Below the pieces are notes generated by a model that was given only the letters and a program-made list of their open reading frames with translations, did not search any database and had not been told where the DNA came from. From Variovorax sp. DXTD-1 (GTDB lineage Bacteria; Pseudomonadota; Gammaproteobacteria; Burkholderiales; Burkholderiaceae_C), in the NCBI RefSeq assembly GCF_003984625.1, contig NZ_RWKH01000007.1, positions 124,001 to 188,000 of the forward strand: a stretch of DNA of 64,000 bases, given 5' to 3'. Shown here one piece after another: positions 37,172-44,952 of the stretch (position 1 is the first letter of the stretch; every line of letters begins with the position of its first letter). Made by a program: the position numbers and the translations under genes.

Positions 37172-37199
37172 CAAGCGCCGGATTCGATATCCGCACTTG
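37172..37199 (-). other. Small hairpin in the rtcB leader
   Basis: On the transcribed strand CAAGTGC and GCGCTTG pair (one U-G) around GGAT-ATCGA-ATCC, giving a two-stage hairpin between the tRNA-like RNA and the rtcB ribosome-binding site. It may insulate the ncRNA 3' end or affect rtcB translation. Confidence 0.4.
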
Positions 37200-37203
37200 C
37201 CAT

Positions 37204-37328
37204 AAAAAAGCAGCGACAAGAATCGGCGAAACGTCGTGCTCTACCACTGAGCTACGGTCTTGCGACCGGCGGGATTCGAACCCGCGACCACGAGATTAAG
37301 AGTCTGTAGTTCCGCCAGCATTCGCTGC
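37204..37328 (-). ncRNA. YrlA-like Y RNA with circularly permuted tRNA-like module
   Basis: Read on the minus strand, the RNA starts GCAGCGA and ends UCGCUGC-UUUUUU. Lower stem: GCAGCGA/UCGCUGC. Upper stem: GGCGGAAC/GUUUCGCC (8 bp, one G-U). Inside come, in order, AGA-CUCUUAA-UCU, UCGU (pairs with ACGA near the 3' side), a T-arm GCGGG-UUCGAAU-CCCGC, an acceptor-like stem CGGUC-GCAA-GACCG closed by a GNRA loop, and a D-arm GCUC-AGUGGUA-GAGC. The T-arm precedes the D-arm, so this is a permuted tRNA mimic, as described for bacterial YrlA RNAs. Ro60 (encoded upstream) is the expected partner. The exact ends are inferred. Confidence 0.82.
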
Positions 37329-37342
37329 AAAAAACCTCATCC

Positions 37343-37414
37343 CCGTTCGGCGACCAACAATCGATGCGAGGAAGAACATGGTTGGATGTACTCGCATCTG
37401 CATTCGCCGAACGA
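37343..37414 (-). ncRNA. Second Y-RNA-like stem (YrlB-like)
   Basis: On the minus strand, GUUCGGCGA pairs with UCGCCGAAC (9 bp, extendable by two). An asymmetric internal loop follows (AUGCA opposite GAUUGUUGG), then GAUGCGAG/CUCGCAUC (8 bp) with a 20-nt loop. The lower stem, internal loop and upper stem repeat the design of the adjacent tRNA-like RNA (GCGA-AUGC on one side, GAUU-x-UUG-UCGC on the other). There is no tRNA-like module. Six T follow 10 bases later. It sits directly upstream of the YrlA-like RNA and downstream of rsr. Confidence 0.65.
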
Positions 37415-37437
37415 CGACATTCAAATCATTTCGAGCC

Positions 37438-37467
37438 GGGCACCACGGGCCGAAGCCCGCGGCGCCC
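37438..37467. other. Stable UUCG-capped hairpin after rsr
   Basis: On the minus strand GGGCGCCGCGGGC and GCCCGTGGTGCCC pair over 13 bp (two G-U) around a TTCG tetraloop, 18-47 bp after the rsr stop. No T-run follows on this strand, so it looks like an mRNA 3'-end stabiliser or processing boundary ahead of the Y-like RNAs. On the plus strand it is followed by TTTTCTCTTTTC, but no plus gene precedes it. Confidence 0.6.
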
Positions 37468-37484
37468 TTTTCTCTTTTCTTCTC

Positions 37485-39038
37485 TCAGATCGAAGTCGCT
37501 TCGATCACACCCACCCAGTGGTCGGCGCCCAGGCCGCCCGCGGAATACACCGCCAGCAGCTTGAACACTTCGTCGCTGAAGCCGCCGATGTTCAGCACAT
37601 CGCCGCGCTCCTGCGCCTGGGTGGTCGCATAGGGCTGGATGTCGATGCACACCAGCCGCGCCTTGGGATTGCGCTGCTTGAACGCCTCCCACTCCTGCAT
37701 GGTCGCCGTACCTCGGCCACGTGCACGGTCGGCCCACGATTCGTTGTCCGACACCAGCACCACCAGGTCCGCCTGCGCCTTCTCCTTGTTCAGCAGCGCC
37801 AGCGGCGCGCTGCACGAGGTACCGCCGCCGCCCACCGCCGCCAGCTTGGCTGCGTTGGTCATTACCGAATCGCGCGGATTCAGCTCCAGCGACACCACCT
37901 TCGTCTCGAAGGGCAGCACACGCGCACCCGCATTGCGGCGCAGCACGGCGGCAGCCACCAGCGCGGCCACGTCGATGCAGCGCACCGCTGTGGTCGCAGA
38001 ACCGCGGTGGCCCGTCACCGGCGAGCTCATGGAGCCCGACACGTCGGGGCACACCACCACGCGGCCCTCGAGCACCGGCACATTGGCCAGCGCGAGTTCC
38101 ATCGCGTCCTGCAGCGCTTCCTTCACTGCCACCGGCACCTCGGCGCCGGTTGCGGTGTAGGCCGCCATCAGCTGGTACGGCAGCACGCGCGCCTTGGCCA
38201 CGGCCTGCGGGTCGCGCAGCTTGGCAGCCACCGCTTCCGCGAGGCCGGGCAGCTCGAACACGCCGTGGCGCGCAAAGGTGTTCAGGTTCTGACGCACCAT
38301 CTGCCACGATCCGCGCTGCGCGATCTGCGCCCAGGCTTGGGCGTCCAGCTCCAGCGCGGTCAGCATCTGGAACGGCACGTCGGGCACCTCTTGCGTACGG
38401 TCGCGCTTGAAGCGTTCGAAGGCCTGCGTCACCGGAGGCAGCGCCTCCAGCGCATACGGACGATCGATCAGCCATGCGAACCATGCGGCGCGCCAGGCTT
38501 CGGCGGGCTTCGGGTGAACCATCTTCACCACGTCGGCCAGCGAGGGCGTGTTGCCCACGGCAGCGTTGAGCAGCTGCGCCTCGGTTGCTTCGAGCAGCCA
38601 TTGCTGCACGAGCTTCTTCGGACGCGTGCCGAGCGACTTGCGGCCCACCGCGCCGGAACGCAGCATCTGCACGAAGTTGCGCAGCATCTTGCCGTTGTCG
38701 ACCACGCGGCCGAACACCTTGGCAAGCAGTGCTACGTCGCGCACCGCCAGCGTGGCGGCCAGCAGCGCAGGCATGTCCTTCATGTGGCCGGCGCGGCGTG
38801 CGTACACGGCCGTCTTGGCGACGAACACCGGATCGACTTCGCGGGCCAGTGCCAGCACGGTGTCGAGCTGGTCCTGCGCTTGCGCATAGAAGGTGCTGTT
38901 CAGGCAGCCGGTGGCCGCGAGCTGCGCCAGCTGGTGCTTTGGCGACAGCGCGTACGCTGCGCCGCCCGCTTCGTTGAGCGTGTTGGCCGAAGGCAGCAGC
39001 GCGCCGCGCAGGGTCTGGAAGAGTTGAAGGTTGGCCAT
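37485..39038 (-). CDS. rsr: Ro60 orthologue Rsr (TROVE domain plus VWA domain)
   Basis: Ro60 is a ring-shaped RNA-binding protein that holds Y RNAs and misfolded or damaged RNA. The 517-residue protein has TROVE-domain helical repeats (about residues 15-350: ALSPKHQLAQLAATGCLN, YARRAGHMKDMPALLAATLA) and a C-terminal von Willebrand A fold with the metal-ion motif CPDVSGSMSSP and VVLVSDNESWADR. AAGGAG precedes the ATG at 39038. It is the first gene behind the sigma-54 promoter and is followed by two Y-like RNAs. Confidence 0.95.
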   Translation of the reverse strand: MANLQLFQTLRGALLPSANTLNEAGGAAYALSPKHQLAQLAATGCLNSTFYAQAQDQLDTVLALAREVDPVFVAKTAVYARRAGHMKDMPALLAATLAVRDVALLAKVFGRVVDNGKMLRNFVQMLRSGAVGRKSLGTRPKKLVQQWLLEATEAQLLNAAVGNTPSLADVVKMVHPKPAEAWRAAWFAWLIDRPYALEALPPVTQAFERFKRDRTQEVPDVPFQMLTALELDAQAWAQIAQRGSWQMVRQNLNTFARHGVFELPGLAEAVAAKLRDPQAVAKARVLPYQLMAAYTATGAEVPVAVKEALQDAMELALANVPVLEGRVVVCPDVSGSMSSPVTGHRGSATTAVRCIDVAALVAAAVLRRNAGARVLPFETKVVSLELNPRDSVMTNAAKLAAVGGGGTSCSAPLALLNKEKAQADLVVLVSDNESWADRARGRGTATMQEWEAFKQRNPKARLVCIDIQPYATTQAQERGDVLNIGGFSDEVFKLLAVYSAGGLGADHWVGVIEATSI

Positions 39039-39098
39039 GTGACTTCTCCTTGTGGCGTTCTTTTTGTTCGTTCGTTTTCTTGAACGTGTGATCCTTAT

Positions 39099-39114
39099 TG
39101 CAACGGGTGTGCCA
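39099..39114 (-). promoter_or_regulatory. Sigma-54 promoter of the RNA-repair operon
   Basis: On the minus strand the sequence is TGGCACACCCGTTGCA, with -24 GG and -12 GC exactly 10 bases apart, a near-consensus sigma-54 element. Transcription would start near 39088-39090, about 50 bases before the rsr ATG. The divergently encoded RtcR is the expected activator. Confidence 0.88.
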
Positions 39115-39156
39115 GCCAGCAGCTCCGTAGCGACAGCTGAATTAAGTTGTTGATAT

Positions 39157-39170
39157 GAAAAAGATTTTTC
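39157..39170. promoter_or_regulatory. Candidate RtcR upstream activator site
   Basis: GAAAAA, two central bases, TTTTTC is a perfect inverted repeat in an AT-rich patch about 43 bp upstream of the sigma-54 element. It could be a binding site for RtcR or a bent DNA/IHF site; the sequence alone does not decide. Confidence 0.35.
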
Positions 39171-39223
39171 TGATTTTCTGCTGGTCGCACCAAATTCAGC
39201 AGGCTCAAATGGACGGAATTTCT

Positions 39224-39251
39224 TATAATTTTGGATAGTCATTTATCCAAA
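39224..39251 (+). promoter_or_regulatory. rtcR -10 box and palindrome abutting the start codon
   Basis: TATAAT (39224-39229) is a perfect -10. It is followed by the palindrome TTTGGATA-N6-TATCCAAA (39230-39251), which ends three bases before the rtcR ATG. A good -35 is not seen. The palindrome could be an RtcR operator or an RNA hairpin covering the ribosome-binding site. Confidence 0.55.
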
Positions 39252-39253
39252 CA

Positions 39254-40867
39254 ATGAAGAAATCAACCGTCGTCATCGGCTTTCTCGGCACGCAGCTAGA
39301 CGCCGGCCAGGGCACCGGCCGCTGGGAGAAGTGGCGCCCCACCGTTTCGCTCGCGCAGCACGAGGACATGGTCATCTCGCGCATGGAGCTGCTCTACACG
39401 CTCAAGCACAAGGCGCTGGCCGAGGTGATCAAGGCCGACATTGCCACCGTGTCGCCGGAGACCACCGTCAACCTGGTTCCGCTCGATCTGGCAGACCCGT
39501 GGGATTTCGGTGAGGTGTACGCGCGCCTCTACGACTGGGCGCGCACCTACACCTTCGACACCGAGCGCGAGCAGTACTGGACGCACATCACCACCGGCAC
39601 ACACGTGGCGCAGATCTGCATGTTCCTGCTGGCCGAATCGCGGGTGATCCCGGGCGTGTTGGCGCAGACCTCACCGCCCAAGCGGCAGCGCGCGGGCAAC
39701 CCGGGCGAAGTAGCGCTGATCGACCTCGACCTGTCGCGCTACGACGCGATTGCGCGGCGCTTCGATGCCGAGCAGCGCGATGCGGTGGCCTTCCTGAAGA
39801 GCGGCATCGCCACGCGCAATGCGCGCTTCAACGCGCTCATCGACGAGATCGAACGCGTGGCGGTGCGATCGCGCGCGCCGATCTTGCTGGTGGGGCCGAC
39901 CGGTGCGGGCAAGTCCTTCCTAGCGCGGCGCATGTTCGAGCTGAAGCAGGCACGGCACCAGATGACGGGGCCGTTCGTGGAGGTGAACTGCGCCACGCTG
40001 CGGGGCGACGGCGCCGCATCCACACTGTTCGGCCACAAGAAAGGCGCGTTCACCGGCGCGGCGGGCGAGCGAGCGGGCCTTTTGCGCACGGCGCACCAGG
40101 GCGCGCTCTTTCTCGACGAGATCGGCGAGCTCGGCCTCGACGAACAGGCGATGCTGCTCAAGGCCATCGAGGAGAAGCGCTTCTTCCCTGTGGGCGCCGA
40201 CAAGGAGGTGGAGAGCGACTTCCAGCTCATTGCGGGCACCAACCGCGACTTGCGCAGCGACGTGGCGGCCGGTCGCTTTCGCGAAGACCTGTTCGCGCGC
40301 ATCAACCTCTGGACCTATGACCTGCCGGGCCTGGCAAAGCGGCCGGAAGACATCGAGCCCAACCTCGACCACCTGCTGGCCATTCACGCGGCCGAAAACA
40401 ACCGCGTGGTGCGCTTCAACGCCGAGGCCCGCGCGGCCTACCTGCGGTTTGCGCAAAGCGCCGAAGCGCTGTGGTGCGGCAACTTCCGCGACCTCTCGGC
40501 CAGCGTGACACGGCTGGCCACGCTGGCGGACGGCGGGCGCATTCCGGTCGCGCTGGTCGAAGCCGAGATCGCGCGGCTTCGTTGGCTGTGGAACCGCGAG
40601 AGCCCGAAAACCGCGGGCGGCGGCGCCGAGGACGTGGACCTCGACGCCCTGCTCGGCGATGAGCGTGCATCGGCTCTCGACCTGTTCGACCGGCTGCAGC
40701 TGGAGGCGGTGGTGCGCGTGTGCCGCGAGTCGCGCAGCCTGTCGGACGCGGGGCGGCAGCTGTTCCAGGCGTCGCGCGCGCAGCGCAGCGTGGTGAACGA
40801 TGCCGACCGGCTCCGGAAGTACCTTGTGAAGCATGGGCTCGAATGGAGCCGCATTGCCGCGGGCTGA
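39254..40867 (+). CDS. rtcR: RNA-repair operon activator RtcR (CARF plus sigma-54 AAA+ domain)
   Basis: A bacterial enhancer-binding protein of 537 residues. Residues 1 to about 180 form the CARF-type sensory domain typical of RtcR, known to respond to RNA ends with 2',3'-cyclic phosphate (Salmonella work). The AAA+ domain has Walker A GPTGAGKS (214-221), the sigma-54 contact loop GAFTGA (264-269) and Walker B ALFLDEIGEL. A C-terminal helix-turn-helix (LSDAGRQLFQASRAQRS) binds DNA. It is divergent from rsr, in the standard rtcR arrangement. Confidence 0.96.
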   Translation: MKKSTVVIGFLGTQLDAGQGTGRWEKWRPTVSLAQHEDMVISRMELLYTLKHKALAEVIKADIATVSPETTVNLVPLDLADPWDFGEVYARLYDWARTYTFDTEREQYWTHITTGTHVAQICMFLLAESRVIPGVLAQTSPPKRQRAGNPGEVALIDLDLSRYDAIARRFDAEQRDAVAFLKSGIATRNARFNALIDEIERVAVRSRAPILLVGPTGAGKSFLARRMFELKQARHQMTGPFVEVNCATLRGDGAASTLFGHKKGAFTGAAGERAGLLRTAHQGALFLDEIGELGLDEQAMLLKAIEEKRFFPVGADKEVESDFQLIAGTNRDLRSDVAAGRFREDLFARINLWTYDLPGLAKRPEDIEPNLDHLLAIHAAENNRVVRFNAEARAAYLRFAQSAEALWCGNFRDLSASVTRLATLADGGRIPVALVEAEIARLRWLWNRESPKTAGGGAEDVDLDALLGDERASALDLFDRLQLEAVVRVCRESRSLSDAGRQLFQASRAQRSVVNDADRLRKYLVKHGLEWSRIAAG

Positions 40868-40920
40868 GCTATCCTCCGCCGCAACTCCGCCGCAGTGGCG
40901 ACACCCCGCGCACGACACCC

Positions 40921-41754
40921 ATGAACTGGAAGCTGGCCTTGCTCGCGCTGCCCGTGTTCCTCACCGGCTGTGTTCAGTCGATGTTCTATTACCCCGACCG
41001 GGTGCGCTACGAAACGCCCGATGCGCTCGGGCTGCGCTATGAGGCGGTGCAATTTACCAGCGCCGACGGGACGCGCCTGAGCGGCTGGTTCATTCCCGCC
41101 GCAAGCCGCCAGAACCCGAAGGATGCCAAGGGCACGGTGGTGCATTTCCACGGCAACGCGCAGAACATGTCCGCGCACTGGCGCTTCGTGGCCTGGCTGC
41201 CGAAGCAGGACTTCAACGTGTTCGTGTTCGACTACCGCGGCTACGGCGAGTCCGAAGGCAAGCCGGAACCCAAGGGGGTGTTCGACGATTCCAACGCCGC
41301 GCTGAACCATGTGCGCACTCGCGCCGATGTCGACCCGGGGCGCCTCTTCGTCTTCGGCCAGAGCCTGGGCGGCACCAATGCGGTGGCCGCGGTGGGTTCG
41401 GGCAACCGGGCCGGCGTGAAGGCGGCGGCCATCGAAGCGACCTTCTATTCGTACTCATCGATTGCCAGCGAGAAGCTGCCGGGCGCAGGCCTGCTGGTGA
41501 GCGACGACTACGCCGCATCGAAGTACATCGCGGCCGTTTCGCCCATTCCGTTGCTGCTCATCCATGGCACGGCCGACGCAGTGATTCCGCATTCCCATTC
41601 GCGCCGCCTGCTCGAGGCCGCGCGCGAGCCCAAGCGGCTGATCGAAGTGGCCGGTGCCGCTCATCTGGAGCCCATGACCCATCGCTTCGGCACCACTTAC
41701 CAGCGCGCGCTGGTCGAATTCTTCGACGCCGCGCTGCAACCACGGCAACCATGA
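40921..41754 (+). CDS. Lipoprotein alpha/beta hydrolase
   Basis: A 277-residue hydrolase with a lipobox (FLTGC, Cys17). The nucleophile elbow is GQSLGG, the oxyanion-side signature is VVHFHGNAQN, DYRGYGES follows, and LLIHGTADAVIP and GAAHLEP hold the acid and histidine. This is the BEM46/ABHD-like esterase group; the substrate is unknown. Its stop overlaps the next start by 4 bp, so the two are coupled. Confidence 0.9.
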   Translation: MNWKLALLALPVFLTGCVQSMFYYPDRVRYETPDALGLRYEAVQFTSADGTRLSGWFIPAASRQNPKDAKGTVVHFHGNAQNMSAHWRFVAWLPKQDFNVFVFDYRGYGESEGKPEPKGVFDDSNAALNHVRTRADVDPGRLFVFGQSLGGTNAVAAVGSGNRAGVKAAAIEATFYSYSSIASEKLPGAGLLVSDDYAASKYIAAVSPIPLLLIHGTADAVIPHSHSRRLLEAAREPKRLIEVAGAAHLEPMTHRFGTTYQRALVEFFDAALQPRQP

Positions 41755-42698
41755 AGCACTTCGACGAAACCGCCACCCGCGAGCCGCTGGCTTTTGCACG
41801 GCTCGTGCCCGCGCTGCGCGCCGCCTTCGCGGCCGAGGCGCAGGTGCCGCCGCGGCATGTGCACAGCATCGAAACGGCCGGCGGAAACAAGGGCACCGTG
41901 CTCATCATGCCGGCGTGGAGCGATGCGGGGTTCCTCGGCATCAAGACCATCAATGTCTTTCCGGGCAACGGGGCGCGCGGCCTGCCCGGCCTGCACGCCA
42001 CCTATGTGCTGTACCACGCGCACACGGGCGTGCCGCTGGCGATGATGGACGGCAACGAGCTCACCGCGCGCCGCACGGCGGCCGCATCGGCGTTGGGCGC
42101 AGCGTTTCTGGCGCGGGCGGATGCACGCCGGCTGCTGGTGGTGGGCACCGGCCGCATCGCCAGGCTGCTGCCCGCGGCGCATGCGAGCGTGCGGCCCATC
42201 GACGAGGTGCAGGTATGGAACCACCGGCCCGAAGGCGCAGAGGCCCTGGCCGCGCAGTGGCGCGAGGAGGGTTTGAATGCCCGCGCCGTCACCGCACTCG
42301 AAGCGGCCGTGCGGCAAGCCGACATCGTGAGTTGCGCCACGCTCGCGACCGAGCCGCTGGTGCGCGGTGAATGGCTGAGCGCGGGCTCTCACCTGGACCT
42401 GATCGGCAGCTTCACCCCCGCCATGCGCGAGGCCGATGCCCGCTGCTTTGCGGGCGCGCGCACCTTCATCGACACCACCGAGGCGCTGCAGAAAGCGGGC
42501 GAGCTGCTCGACGCAATGGCGGCCGGCACGCTGCGCGCCGATGAGGTGCAGGGCACGCTCGCCGCACTCTGCCGGGGCGAATGTGCGGGCCGCACAGGCA
42601 GCGGCGAGCGCACCGTTTTCAAGGCCGTGGGCAGCGCGCTCGAAGACCTGACCGCTGCCACGCTGGTCTGGCGGCACGCCGAAGCGACATCAACCTAA
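41751..42698 (+). CDS. Ornithine cyclodeaminase/mu-crystallin family protein
   Basis: A 315-residue NAD(P)-dependent enzyme. It has TVLIMPAWSDAGFLGIKTINVFPGN, here noted by its core GIKTINVFPGN, TARRTAAASALGA, the Rossmann VVGTGRIARLLP and LDLIGSFTPAMREAD, all family hallmarks. Members convert ornithine to proline or reduce cyclic imines such as pyrroline-2-carboxylate; the activity cannot be assigned. It is translationally coupled to the lipoprotein hydrolase. Confidence 0.9.
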   Translation: MKHFDETATREPLAFARLVPALRAAFAAEAQVPPRHVHSIETAGGNKGTVLIMPAWSDAGFLGIKTINVFPGNGARGLPGLHATYVLYHAHTGVPLAMMDGNELTARRTAAASALGAAFLARADARRLLVVGTGRIARLLPAAHASVRPIDEVQVWNHRPEGAEALAAQWREEGLNARAVTALEAAVRQADIVSCATLATEPLVRGEWLSAGSHLDLIGSFTPAMREADARCFAGARTFIDTTEALQKAGELLDAMAAGTLRADEVQGTLAALCRGECAGRTGSGERTVFKAVGSALEDLTAATLVWRHAEATST

Positions 42699-42833
42699 GG
42701 CTTAAGGCCTAGAAACCCGCGGCCGTTTGCAGGGATGGATAGCCATTTACTGACAAGCACATATGTCAAGCGGCTGATGGCACGCGTCTTGCGCCATGGC
42801 TAATCTGATGCCCATATTCCAGAGGCCAGCCCC

Positions 42834-43085
42834 ATGCTCACCATTCTTCAGAAAGCCACCATCCTCAGCAAAGCCGGTTTCGAGGTTCCCGCCTGTCCGG
42901 CCGAAGACCCGTCGGCAAACTCGACCAGCGTGGTTTCGCAAAAGATGCACGAATGGGGCAAGGCCATCGAGACGATGTACGTGGCCTACGTGGCAGCCCG
43001 CGCGGCCAAGAGCCTGCGGGACGCCGAAGAGTCGCGCCAGGCGGACATGCTGCGGCGGCTTTCGTTGACCGCCTGGGCTGCGTAA
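42834..43085 (+). CDS. Hypothetical small protein, 83 residues
   Basis: A short frame with gene-like composition: an amphipathic N-terminus (LTILQKATILSKAGFEVP), a central SANSTSVVSQKMHEWGKAIE, and an alanine/arginine-rich helix. No family is recognised. No strong ribosome-binding site is visible. TGACA...TGTCA (around 42758-42776) lies upstream as a possible operator. The neighbouring gene (dipZ) converges on it. Confidence 0.5.
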   Translation: MLTILQKATILSKAGFEVPACPAEDPSANSTSVVSQKMHEWGKAIETMYVAYVAARAAKSLRDAEESRQADMLRRLSLTAWAA

Positions 43086-43133
43086 GTAGCGTTTCTCCGC
43101 TCATTCGCCTCCCCGCCCGGGCCGCGTCAGCGC

Positions 43134-44924
43134 TCAGCCGAAGGTGAACGCGTAGGCCTGCGCGCCCGCGTCCAGAAACTCGATCTCGAACAGCCTGTCT
43201 CGCCCGCCAGTCCCATTGGTGGCCTGGCGCACCAGTTGATAGAGCTTCTGCGCATCGACAACCCCATAGCCCTGCGCGTCGGTGTCGGCGCCATGATCCG
43301 CCAGCGGCGCCTTGCCATCCACCAGCACCCTGAATCGCACCGGCTTGCCATTGGCCGTGGGACCGAGCACCAGGTGCAGGTCGCGCGCCTGAAAGCGATA
43401 GGCGATGCGGCCGTTCGCACTGTAGAGCACCGCGAGCTCGGCCTCCACGGTCCAGTCGCCGGCCAGCGCCCACTGGTTGGTGCGCAGCGAAGAAGCCGCC
43501 TGGTAGACCTTTGCACGATCTCGCACGACGCCGCCCGGCGAGGCAAAACCGTGCGCGCGCTCGTGGCCCAGGTAGGTTTCGCCGGACAAGGCGGTCTCGA
43601 GGGCGGGCTGCGCCTGGGTACCCTGCCCTGAGGGCGAGACCAGCCCGGCGGGAACGCGGGCCTGCCCCGCCTCGGCCAGCAGTTGCTGGATGACCTGCTC
43701 GGCCTTGTCGTACCGGCCCTCGCCGAACTGGTGGTGGCGGATGCGCCCCTCCGCATCGATGAAGTAGAACGCCGGCCAGGCCCGGTTACCGAAGGCGCGC
43801 CAGATCGCGTAGTCGTTGTCGGTGGGCACGGGGAAGCCGATGTCCAGGTCCTTGGTCGCCCGCCGCACATTGGCCGAGCGTTTTTCGAACGCGAACTCCG
43901 GCGTATGAACGCCCAGCACCAAGAGGCCCGCGTCCTTGTACTTCTCGGCCCATGCATTCAGGTAGGGCAGCGTGCGCAGGCAGTTGATGCACGAATAGGT
44001 CCAGAAGTCGACCAGCACCACCTTGCCGCGCAGCGCCTCGGGCGTGAGCGGCGGGGAGTTGATCCATTCGGTAGCGCCGGCAAGCGAAGGAAAGCTGCCT
44101 TCCACTTGCAGGCCGCGCGCAGGCACCGCGGCCGGGCGGTTGTCCGACGCCCGCACGAAGCCCGGGTCTTCCTGCAAGGCAACCGGCTCCCCATGCGGCT
44201 TGCCAGGCTTGATCTTGTCTACCAGCGCCTGCTCCAGCGCCGAGGTGGTGCCGACCGACAGGCGCGCGAGCAGGCCGGTGTCCAGCCCGAATGCGATTGC
44301 GCCCACGCCGACCAGCACGGCCGCACCGGCGGCACGCCGCACCCATTCGCCGGTGTGCAGCGACCGCTTCATGACCGAGAACACGCGCCCGCCGAACAGC
44401 AGCGCGGCCGCCAGCGACGTGCACGCACCCGCGGCATAGGCCAGCAGCAACAGCGAGGTACCCACGCTCGCGCCGTTGAGCGCCGCGCCGGTCAGGATGA
44501 GGCCGAGGATCGGACCCGCGCACGGCGCCCAGAGCAGGCCGGTGCCCACGCCCAGCATCAGCGGCGAGAACACCGAGCTTGGCACGGCATTGCCTTGCGG
44601 CTCGGACATGCGCACGCCCAGCGCCACCAGGGGCCGGCTCATGCGGTCTGCAATGCCCGGAAACAGCAGCGTGGCGCCGAACAGCGCGAGCATCGCAATG
44701 GCAGCATACCGCCCATATTCGTTGAGCGTGACGATCCAGCCGCCGCCCACCGCCGCCAGCGTGGCAACGGCGGCAAAGGCCAGCGCCATGCCCAGCAGCA
44801 TCGGCAGGCCGTGCGAGCGAAACGGACGGTCGGCGCGTGCGAACACGAAAGGCAGCACCGGCAGGATGCAGGGGCTCAGGATGGTGAGCACCCCGCCCAG
44901 ATAGGCGATGAGGAGGATGAGCAT
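43134..44924 (-). CDS. dipZ: Thiol:disulfide interchange protein DipZ (CcdA plus thioredoxin plus C-terminal domain)
   Basis: A 596-residue fusion. Residues 1 to about 220 form a CcdA-type six-helix domain with the electron-relay cysteines Cys19 and Cys135. Residues about 290-430 form a periplasmic thioredoxin with WTYSCINC (Cys312, Cys315). The remainder is a beta-rich carbohydrate-binding-like domain of unknown use. It moves reducing power across the membrane to periplasmic proteins. It lies 28 bp after the histidine kinase gene, on the same strand. The stand-alone TlpA-like gene at 47820 is its close relative. Confidence 0.93.
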   Translation of the reverse strand: MLILLIAYLGGVLTILSPCILPVLPFVFARADRPFRSHGLPMLLGMALAFAAVATLAAVGGGWIVTLNEYGRYAAIAMLALFGATLLFPGIADRMSRPLVALGVRMSEPQGNAVPSSVFSPLMLGVGTGLLWAPCAGPILGLILTGAALNGASVGTSLLLLAYAAGACTSLAAALLFGGRVFSVMKRSLHTGEWVRRAAGAAVLVGVGAIAFGLDTGLLARLSVGTTSALEQALVDKIKPGKPHGEPVALQEDPGFVRASDNRPAAVPARGLQVEGSFPSLAGATEWINSPPLTPEALRGKVVLVDFWTYSCINCLRTLPYLNAWAEKYKDAGLLVLGVHTPEFAFEKRSANVRRATKDLDIGFPVPTDNDYAIWRAFGNRAWPAFYFIDAEGRIRHHQFGEGRYDKAEQVIQQLLAEAGQARVPAGLVSPSGQGTQAQPALETALSGETYLGHERAHGFASPGGVVRDRAKVYQAASSLRTNQWALAGDWTVEAELAVLYSANGRIAYRFQARDLHLVLGPTANGKPVRFRVLVDGKAPLADHGADTDAQGYGVVDAQKLYQLVRQATNGTGGRDRLFEIEFLDAGAQAYAFTFG

Positions 44925-44952
44925 GATCGGGGTCGTCCGTGAAAGGATGTGT

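Noticed and set aside
37169..37203. Ten-codon mini-ORF ATG GCA ... TGA after the ncRNA U-tract
   Set aside because: No ribosome-binding site apart from the U-tract context; the same bases form a hairpin, which is a simpler explanation.
37204..37328. Ordinary tRNA gene(s), for example the end of one tRNA and the start of another
   Set aside because: The T-arm half has no D-arm upstream and no CCA end, the D-arm half has no anticodon arm downstream, and both are tied together by one GCAA-capped stem and one long outer stem. A permuted mimic explains all parts.
42758..42776. TGACA...TGTCA inverted repeat as a firm operator
   Set aside because: Arms of five bases only and no regulator nearby; too weak to list on its own.
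42796..43068. Alternative 90-residue frame overlapping the small hypothetical gene at 42834
   Set aside because: Cys/Arg/Pro-rich composition typical of the wrong frame; the 83-residue frame has better amino-acid content.
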